NCBI RefSeq assembly: GCF_947172395.1
Contig: NC_069093.1
Coordinates: 17,416,487-17,480,486, forward strand
Reading direction: 5' to 3'
Length of the DNA stretch: 64,000 nucleotides
Source of the DNA: Bicyclus anynana
Lineage: Eukaryota > Arthropoda > Insecta > Lepidoptera > Nymphalidae
The notes under the pieces are model-generated. The model was given only the letters and a program-made list of their open reading frames with translations, did no database searches and was not told the origin of the DNA. Of this stretch, positions 56,101 through 64,000 are shown piece after piece (positions within the stretch are counted from its first letter, which is position 1; the number at the start of each line of letters is the position of its first letter). The position numbers and the translations under genes are program-made.

Positions 56101-59100
56101 AGGTTAGGTTAGGTTAGGTTAGGTTAGGTTAGGTTAGGTTAGGTTAGGTTAGGTTAGGTTAGGTTAGGTTAGGTTAGGTTAGGTTAGGTTAGGTTAGGTT
56201 AGGTTAGGTTAGGTTAGGTTAGGTTAGGTTAGGTTAGGTTAGGTTAGGTTAGGTTAGGTTAGGTTAGGTTAGGTTAGGTTAGGTTAGGTTAGGTTAGGTT
56301 AGGTTAGGTTAGGTTAGGTTAGGTTAGGTTAGGTTAGGTTAGGTTAGGTTAGGTTAGGTTAGGTTAGGTTAGGTTAGGTTAGGTTAGGTTAGGTTAGGTT
56401 AGGTTAGGTTAGGTTAGGTTAGGTTAGGTTAGGTTAGGTTAGGTTAGGTTAGGTTAGGTTAGGTTAGGTTAGGTTAGGTTAGGTTAGGTTAGGTTAGGTT
56501 AGGTTAGGTTAGGTTAGGTTAGGTTAGGTTAGGTTAGGTTAGGTTAGGTTAGGTTAGGTTAGGTTAGGTTAGGTTAGGTTAGGTTAGGTTAGGTTAGGTT
56601 AGGTTAGGTTAGGTTAGGTTAGGTTAGGTTAGGTTAGGTTAGGTTAGGTTAGGTTAGGTTAGGTTAGGTTAGGTTAGGTTAGGTTAGGTTAGGTTAGGTT
56701 AGGTTAGGTTAGGTTAGGTTAGGTTAGGTTAGGTTAGGTTAGGTTAGGTTAGGTTAGGTTAGGTTAGGTTAGGTTAGGTTAGGTTAGGTTAGGTTAGGTT
56801 AGGTTAGGTTAGGTTAGGTTAGGTTAGGTTAGGTTAGGTTAGGTTAGGTTAGGTTAGGTTAGGTTAGGTTAGGTTAGGTTAGGTTAGGTTAGGTTAGGTT
56901 AGGTTAGGTTAGGTTAGGTTAGGTTAGGTTAGGTTAGGTTAGGTTAGGTTAGGTTAGGTTAGGTTAGGTTAGGTTAGGTTAGGTTAGGTTAGGTTAGGTT
57001 AGGTTAGGTTAGGTTAGGTTAGGTTAGGTTAGGTTAGGTTAGGTTAGGTTAGGTTAGGTTAGGTTAGGTTAGGTTAGGTTAGGTTAGGTTAGGTTAGGTT
57101 AGGTTAGGTTAGGTTAGGTTAGGTTAGGTTAGGTTAGGTTAGGTTAGGTTAGGTTAGGTTAGGTTAGGTTAGGTTAGGTTAGGTTAGGTTAGGTTAGGTT
57201 AGGTTAGGTTAGGTTAGGTTAGGTTAGGTTAGGTTAGGTTAGGTTAGGTTAGGTTAGGTTAGGTTAGGTTAGGTTAGGTTAGGTTAGGTTAGGTTAGGTT
57301 AGGTTAGGTTAGGTTAGGTTAGGTTAGGTTAGGTTAGGTTAGGTTAGGTTAGGTTAGGTTAGGTTAGGTTAGGTTAGGTTAGGTTAGGTTAGGTTAGGTT
57401 AGGTTAGGTTAGGTTAGGTTAGGTTAGGTTAGGTTAGGTTAGGTTAGGTTAGGTTAGGTTAGGTTAGGTTAGGTTAGGTTAGGTTAGGTTAGGTTAGGTT
57501 AGGTTAGGTTAGGTTAGGTTAGGTTAGGTTAGGTTAGGTTAGGTTAGGTTAGGTTAGGTTAGGTTAGGTTAGGTTAGGTTAGGTTAGGTTAGGTTAGGTT
57601 AGGTTAGGTTAGGTTAGGTTAGGTTAGGTTAGGTTAGGTTAGGTTAGGTTAGGTTAGGTTAGGTTAGGTTAGGTTAGGTTAGGTTAGGTTAGGTTAGGTT
57701 AGGTTAGGTTAGGTTAGGTTAGGTTAGGTTAGGTTAGGTTAGGTTAGGTTAGGTTAGGTTAGGTTAGGTTAGGTTAGGTTAGGTTAGGTTAGGTTAGGTT
57801 AGGTTAGGTTAGGTTAGGTTAGGTTAGGTTAGGTTAGGTTAGGTTAGGTTAGGTTAGGTTAGGTTAGGTTAGGTTAGGTTAGGTTAGGTTAGGTTAGGTT
57901 AGGTTAGGTTAGGTTAGGTTAGGTTAGGTTAGGTTAGGTTAGGTTAGGTTAGGTTAGGTTAGGTTAGGTTAGGTTAGGTTAGGTTAGGTTAGGTTAGGTT
58001 AGGTTAGGTTAGGTTAGGTTAGGTTAGGTTAGGTTAGGTTAGGTTAGGTTAGGTTAGGTTAGGTTAGGTTAGGTTAGGTTAGGTTAGGTTAGGTTAGGTT
58101 AGGTTAGGTTAGGTTAGGTTAGGTTAGGTTAGGTTAGGTTAGGTTAGGTTAGGTTAGGTTAGGTTAGGTTAGGTTAGGTTAGGTTAGGTTAGGTTAGGTT
58201 AGGTTAGGTTAGGTTAGGTTAGGTTAGGTTAGGTTAGGTTAGGTTAGGTTAGGTTAGGTTAGGTTAGGTTAGGTTAGGTTAGGTTAGGTTAGGTTAGGTT
58301 AGGTTAGGTTAGGTTAGGTTAGGTTAGGTTAGGTTAGGTTAGGTTAGGTTAGGTTAGGTTAGGTTAGGTTAGGTTAGGTTAGGTTAGGTTAGGTTAGGTT
58401 AGGTTAGGTTAGGTTAGGTTAGGTTAGGTTAGGTTAGGTTAGGTTAGGTTAGGTTAGGTTAGGTTAGGTTAGGTTAGGTTAGGTTAGGTTAGGTTAGGTT
58501 AGGTTAGGTTAGGTTAGGTTAGGTTAGGTTAGGTTAGGTTAGGTTAGGTTAGGTTAGGTTAGGTTAGGTTAGGTTAGGTTAGGTTAGGTTAGGTTAGGTT
58601 AGGTTAGGTTAGGTTAGGTTAGGTTAGGTTAGGTTAGGTTAGGTTAGGTTAGGTTAGGTTAGGTTAGGTTAGGTTAGGTTAGGTTAGGTTAGGTTAGGTT
58701 AGGTTAGGTTAGGTTAGGTTAGGTTAGGTTAGGTTAGGTTAGGTTAGGTTAGGTTAGGTTAGGTTAGGTTAGGTTAGGTTAGGTTAGGTTAGGTTAGGTT
58801 AGGTTAGGTTAGGTTAGGTTAGGTTAGGTTAGGTTAGGTTAGGTTAGGTTAGGTTAGGTTAGGTTAGGTTAGGTTAGGTTAGGTTAGGTTAGGTTAGGTT
58901 AGGTTAGGTTAGGTTAGGTTAGGTTAGGTTAGGTTAGGTTAGGTTAGGTTAGGTTAGGTTAGGTTAGGTTAGGTTAGGTTAGGTTAGGTTAGGTTAGGTT
59001 AGGTTAGGTTAGGTTAGGTTAGGTTAGGTTAGGTTAGGTTAGGTTAGGTTAGGTTAGGTTAGGTTAGGTTAGGTTAGGTTAGGTTAGGTTAGGTTAGGTT

Positions 59101-62100
59101 AGGTTAGGTTAGGTTAGGTTAGGTTAGGTTAGGTTAGGTTAGGTTAGGTTAGGTTAGGTTAGGTTAGGTTAGGTTAGGTTAGGTTAGGTTAGGTTAGGTT
59201 AGGTTAGGTTAGGTTAGGTTAGGTTAGGTTAGGTTAGGTTAGGTTAGGTTAGGTTAGGTTAGGTTAGGTTAGGTTAGGTTAGGTTAGGTTAGGTTAGGTT
59301 AGGTTAGGTTAGGTTAGGTTAGGTTAGGTTAGGTTAGGTTAGGTTAGGTTAGGTTAGGTTAGGTTAGGTTAGGTTAGGTTAGGTTAGGTTAGGTTAGGTT
59401 AGGTTAGGTTAGGTTAGGTTAGGTTAGGTTAGGTTAGGTTAGGTTAGGTTAGGTTAGGTTAGGTTAGGTTAGGTTAGGTTAGGTTAGGTTAGGTTAGGTT
59501 AGGTTAGGTTAGGTTAGGTTAGGTTAGGTTAGGTTAGGTTAGGTTAGGTTAGGTTAGGTTAGGTTAGGTTAGGTTAGGTTAGGTTAGGTTAGGTTAGGTT
59601 AGGTTAGGTTAGGTTAGGTTAGGTTAGGTTAGGTTAGGTTAGGTTAGGTTAGGTTAGGTTAGGTTAGGTTAGGTTAGGTTAGGTTAGGTTAGGTTAGGTT
59701 AGGTTAGGTTAGGTTAGGTTAGGTTAGGTTAGGTTAGGTTAGGTTAGGTTAGGTTAGGTTAGGTTAGGTTAGGTTAGGTTAGGTTAGGTTAGGTTAGGTT
59801 AGGTTAGGTTAGGTTAGGTTAGGTTAGGTTAGGTTAGGTTAGGTTAGGTTAGGTTAGGTTAGGTTAGGTTAGGTTAGGTTAGGTTAGGTTAGGTTAGGTT
59901 AGGTTAGGTTAGGTTAGGTTAGGTTAGGTTAGGTTAGGTTAGGTTAGGTTAGGTTAGGTTAGGTTAGGTTAGGTTAGGTTAGGTTAGGTTAGGTTAGGTT
60001 AGGTTAGGTTAGGTTAGGTTAGGTTAGGTTAGGTTAGGTTAGGTTAGGTTAGGTTAGGTTAGGTTAGGTTAGGTTAGGTTAGGTTAGGTTAGGTTAGGTT
60101 AGGTTAGGTTAGGTTAGGTTAGGTTAGGTTAGGTTAGGTTAGGTTAGGTTAGGTTAGGTTAGGTTAGGTTAGGTTAGGTTAGGTTAGGTTAGGTTAGGTT
60201 AGGTTAGGTTAGGTTAGGTTAGGTTAGGTTAGGTTAGGTTAGGTTAGGTTAGGTTAGGTTAGGTTAGGTTAGGTTAGGTTAGGTTAGGTTAGGTTAGGTT
60301 AGGTTAGGTTAGGTTAGGTTAGGTTAGGTTAGGTTAGGTTAGGTTAGGTTAGGTTAGGTTAGGTTAGGTTAGGTTAGGTTAGGTTAGGTTAGGTTAGGTT
60401 AGGTTAGGTTAGGTTAGGTTAGGTTAGGTTAGGTTAGGTTAGGTTAGGTTAGGTTAGGTTAGGTTAGGTTAGGTTAGGTTAGGTTAGGTTAGGTTAGGTT
60501 AGGTTAGGTTAGGTTAGGTTAGGTTAGGTTAGGTTAGGTTAGGTTAGGTTAGGTTAGGTTAGGTTAGGTTAGGTTAGGTTAGGTTAGGTTAGGTTAGGTT
60601 AGGTTAGGTTAGGTTAGGTTAGGTTAGGTTAGGTTAGGTTAGGTTAGGTTAGGTTAGGTTAGGTTAGGTTAGGTTAGGTTAGGTTAGGTTAGGTTAGGTT
60701 AGGTTAGGTTAGGTTAGGTTAGGTTAGGTTAGGTTAGGTTAGGTTAGGTTAGGTTAGGTTAGGTTAGGTTAGGTTAGGTTAGGTTAGGTTAGGTTAGGTT
60801 AGGTTAGGTTAGGTTAGGTTAGGTTAGGTTAGGTTAGGTTAGGTTAGGTTAGGTTAGGTTAGGTTAGGTTAGGTTAGGTTAGGTTAGGTTAGGTTAGGTT
60901 AGGTTAGGTTAGGTTAGGTTAGGTTAGGTTAGGTTAGGTTAGGTTAGGTTAGGTTAGGTTAGGTTAGGTTAGGTTAGGTTAGGTTAGGTTAGGTTAGGTT
61001 AGGTTAGGTTAGGTTAGGTTAGGTTAGGTTAGGTTAGGTTAGGTTAGGTTAGGTTAGGTTAGGTTAGGTTAGGTTAGGTTAGGTTAGGTTAGGTTAGGTT
61101 AGGTTAGGTTAGGTTAGGTTAGGTTAGGTTAGGTTAGGTTAGGTTAGGTTAGGTTAGGTTAGGTTAGGTTAGGTTAGGTTAGGTTAGGTTAGGTTAGGTT
61201 AGGTTAGGTTAGGTTAGGTTAGGTTAGGTTAGGTTAGGTTAGGTTAGGTTAGGTTAGGTTAGGTTAGGTTAGGTTAGGTTAGGTTAGGTTAGGTTAGGTT
61301 AGGTTAGGTTAGGTTAGGTTAGGTTAGGTTAGGTTAGGTTAGGTTAGGTTAGGTTAGGTTAGGTTAGGTTAGGTTAGGTTAGGTTAGGTTAGGTTAGGTT
61401 AGGTTAGGTTAGGTTAGGTTAGGTTAGGTTAGGTTAGGTTAGGTTAGGTTAGGTTAGGTTAGGTTAGGTTAGGTTAGGTTAGGTTAGGTTAGGTTAGGTT
61501 AGGTTAGGTTAGGTTAGGTTAGGTTAGGTTAGGTTAGGTTAGGTTAGGTTAGGTTAGGTTAGGTTAGGTTAGGTTAGGTTAGGTTAGGTTAGGTTAGGTT
61601 AGGTTAGGTTAGGTTAGGTTAGGTTAGGTTAGGTTAGGTTAGGTTAGGTTAGGTTAGGTTAGGTTAGGTTAGGTTAGGTTAGGTTAGGTTAGGTTAGGTT
61701 AGGTTAGGTTAGGTTAGGTTAGGTTAGGTTAGGTTAGGTTAGGTTAGGTTAGGTTAGGTTAGGTTAGGTTAGGTTAGGTTAGGTTAGGTTAGGTTAGGTT
61801 AGGTTAGGTTAGGTTAGGTTAGGTTAGGTTAGGTTAGGTTAGGTTAGGTTAGGTTAGGTTAGGTTAGGTTAGGTTAGGTTAGGTTAGGTTAGGTTAGGTT
61901 AGGTTAGGTTAGGTTAGGTTAGGTTAGGTTAGGTTAGGTTAGGTTAGGTTAGGTTAGGTTAGGTTAGGTTAGGTTAGGTTAGGTTAGGTTAGGTTAGGTT
62001 AGGTTAGGTTAGGTTAGGTTAGGTTAGGTTAGGTTAGGTTAGGTTAGGTTAGGTTAGGTTAGGTTAGGTTAGGTTAGGTTAGGTTAGGTTAGGTTAGGTT

Positions 62101-64000
62101 AGGTTAGGTTAGGTTAGGTTAGGTTAGGTTAGGTTAGGTTAGGTTAGGTTAGGTTAGGTTAGGTTAGGTTAGGTTAGGTTAGGTTAGGTTAGGTTAGGTT
62201 AGGTTAGGTTAGGTTAGGTTAGGTTAGGTTAGGTTAGGTTAGGTTAGGTTAGGTTAGGTTAGGTTAGGTTAGGTTAGGTTAGGTTAGGTTAGGTTAGGTT
62301 AGGTTAGGTTAGGTTAGGTTAGGTTAGGTTAGGTTAGGTTAGGTTAGGTTAGGTTAGGTTAGGTTAGGTTAGGTTAGGTTAGGTTAGGTTAGGTTAGGTT
62401 AGGTTAGGTTAGGTTAGGTTAGGTTAGGTTAGGTTAGGTTAGGTTAGGTTAGGTTAGGTTAGGTTAGGTTAGGTTAGGTTAGGTTAGGTTAGGTTAGGTT
62501 AGGTTAGGTTAGGTTAGGTTAGGTTAGGTTAGGTTAGGTTAGGTTAGGTTAGGTTAGGTTAGGTTAGGTTAGGTTAGGTTAGGTTAGGTTAGGTTAGGTT
62601 AGGTTAGGTTAGGTTAGGTTAGGTTAGGTTAGGTTAGGTTAGGTTAGGTTAGGTTAGGTTAGGTTAGGTTAGGTTAGGTTAGGTTAGGTTAGGTTAGGTT
62701 AGGTTAGGTTAGGTTAGGTTAGGTTAGGTTAGGTTAGGTTAGGTTAGGTTAGGTTAGGTTAGGTTAGGTTAGGTTAGGTTAGGTTAGGTTAGGTTAGGTT
62801 AGGTTAGGTTAGGTTAGGTTAGGTTAGGTTAGGTTAGGTTAGGTTAGGTTAGGTTAGGTTAGGTTAGGTTAGGTTAGGTTAGGTTAGGTTAGGTTAGGTT
62901 AGGTTAGGTTAGGTTAGGTTAGGTTAGGTTAGGTTAGGTTAGGTTAGGTTAGGTTAGGTTAGGTTAGGTTAGGTTAGGTTAGGTTAGGTTAGGTTAGGTT
63001 AGGTTAGGTTAGGTTAGGTTAGGTTAGGTTAGGTTAGGTTAGGTTAGGTTAGGTTAGGTTAGGTTAGGTTAGGTTAGGTTAGGTTAGGTTAGGTTAGGTT
63101 AGGTTAGGTTAGGTTAGGTTAGGTTAGGTTAGGTTAGGTTAGGTTAGGTTAGGTTAGGTTAGGTTAGGTTAGGTTAGGTTAGGTTAGGTTAGGTTAGGTT
63201 AGGTTAGGTTAGGTTAGGTTAGGTTAGGTTAGGTTAGGTTAGGTTAGGTTAGGTTAGGTTAGGTTAGGTTAGGTTAGGTTAGGTTAGGTTAGGTTAGGTT
63301 AGGTTAGGTTAGGTTAGGTTAGGTTAGGTTAGGTTAGGTTAGGTTAGGTTAGGTTAGGTTAGGTTAGGTTAGGTTAGGTTAGGTTAGGTTAGGTTAGGTT
63401 AGGTTAGGTTAGGTTAGGTTAGGTTAGGTTAGGTTAGGTTAGGTTAGGTTAGGTTAGGTTAGGTTAGGTTAGGTTAGGTTAGGTTAGGTTAGGTTAGGTT
63501 AGGTTAGGTTAGGTTAGGTTAGGTTAGGTTAGGTTAGGTTAGGTTAGGTTAGGTTAGGTTAGGTTAGGTTAGGTTAGGTTAGGTTAGGTTAGGTTAGGTT
63601 AGGTTAGGTTAGGTTAGGTTAGGTTAGGTTAGGTTAGGTTAGGTTAGGTTAGGTTAGGTTAGGTTAGGTTAGGTTAGGTTAGGTTAGGTTAGGTTAGGTT
63701 AGGTTAGGTTAGGTTAGGTTAGGTTAGGTTAGGTTAGGTTAGGTTAGGTTAGGTTAGGTTAGGTTAGGTTAGGTTAGGTTAGGTTAGGTTAGGTTAGGTT
63801 AGGTTAGGTTAGGTTAGGTTAGGTTAGGTTAGGTTAGGTTAGGTTAGGTTAGGTTAGGTTAGGTTAGGTTAGGTTAGGTTAGGTTAGGTTAGGTTAGGTT
63901 AGGTTAGGTTAGGTTAGGTTAGGTTAGGTTAGGTTAGGTTAGGTTAGGTTAGGTTAGGTTAGGTTAGGTTAGGTTAGGTTAGGTTAGGTTAGGTTAGGTT
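53174..64000 (+). repeat. Telomeric (TTAGG)n array, >10.8 kb, continues past the window
   Basis: Starts at 53174 directly after the 5' end of the TRAS-like element (cacactc then TTAGG) and runs to the last base in constant phase, about 2165 units. I saw no variant unit or insertion. TTAGG is the ancestral insect telomere unit, kept in Lepidoptera. The G-rich strand points toward the right end, as at a true right chromosome terminus. Confidence 0.97.

Noticed and set aside
53174..64000. CRISPR-like or satellite array
   Set aside because: The unit is the 5-bp insect telomere repeat without spacers, and its orientation and position fit a chromosome end.

Overview
The window looks like the right-hand end of a lepidopteran (moth or butterfly) chromosome. 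Evidence: the last 10.8 kb is an apparently uninterrupted (TTAGG)n array in the G-rich-strand-outward orientation expected of a right telomere. A TRAS-like, R1-clade non-LTR retrotransposon sits at the proximal edge of that array. The rest is crowded with dispersed repeats typical of Lepidoptera: tRNA-derived SINEs, RTE/BovB tails, CR1/Jockey-type LINEs, BEL/Pao LTR elements and hAT-like MITEs. Introns, AT-rich intergenic DNA and the GTAGGTA-rich background also fit a eukaryotic insect genome. No bacterial or organellar features are present.

Layout. Positions 1-6334 are AT-rich and ORF-poor. They are bracketed by a 29-bp direct repeat that may be the U5 ends of two LTRs, and they contain two tandem arrays (88-bp and about 157-bp units). 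A hAT-like non-autonomous element lies at 6353-7476. From 7.5 to 19.7 kb is noncoding DNA with repeat remnants (paired dispersed repeats, RTE fragments, a SINE, GC-rich minisatellites). At 19.8-24.7 kb is a nearly complete CR1/Jockey-like LINE with an intact ORF1 and a frameshifted ORF2. From 24.7 to 32.6 kb is noncoding: a GC-rich possible promoter or first exon, a long hairpin, a SINE, and a LINE fragment split by a 155-bp hAT-type MITE.

The only convincing host gene is a monocarboxylate transporter (SLC16/MCT family) at 32.99-37.54 kb on the plus strand. It has five coding exons with canonical GT-AG introns and a predicted product of about 796 aa. It is followed by a 35-bp minisatellite and a decayed duplicate of its own C-terminal codons. 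From 37.7 to 43 kb is repeat debris (including a minus-strand LINE fragment and a 35-bp minisatellite).

The distal 21 kb is the subtelomere and telomere. A minus-strand BEL/Pao element (3' LTR 43159-43366, polypurine tract, broken pol, gag) runs up to 47374, where its gag frame stops abruptly at two TTAGG units. These are followed by the poly(A) end of a TRAS-like element (minus strand, 47385-53173) with intact ORF1 (gag-like, three CCHC knuckles) and intact ORF2 (endonuclease, reverse transcriptase, RNase H, C-terminal CCHC). The element's 5' end abuts the (TTAGG)n array, which continues to the window edge. The simplest reading is a chromosome end once broken inside a BEL/Pao copy, capped with TTAGG repeats, and later colonised by a telomere-targeting LINE. 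The LINE carries a series of related hairpins in its 5' leader and a stem-loop just before its poly(A).
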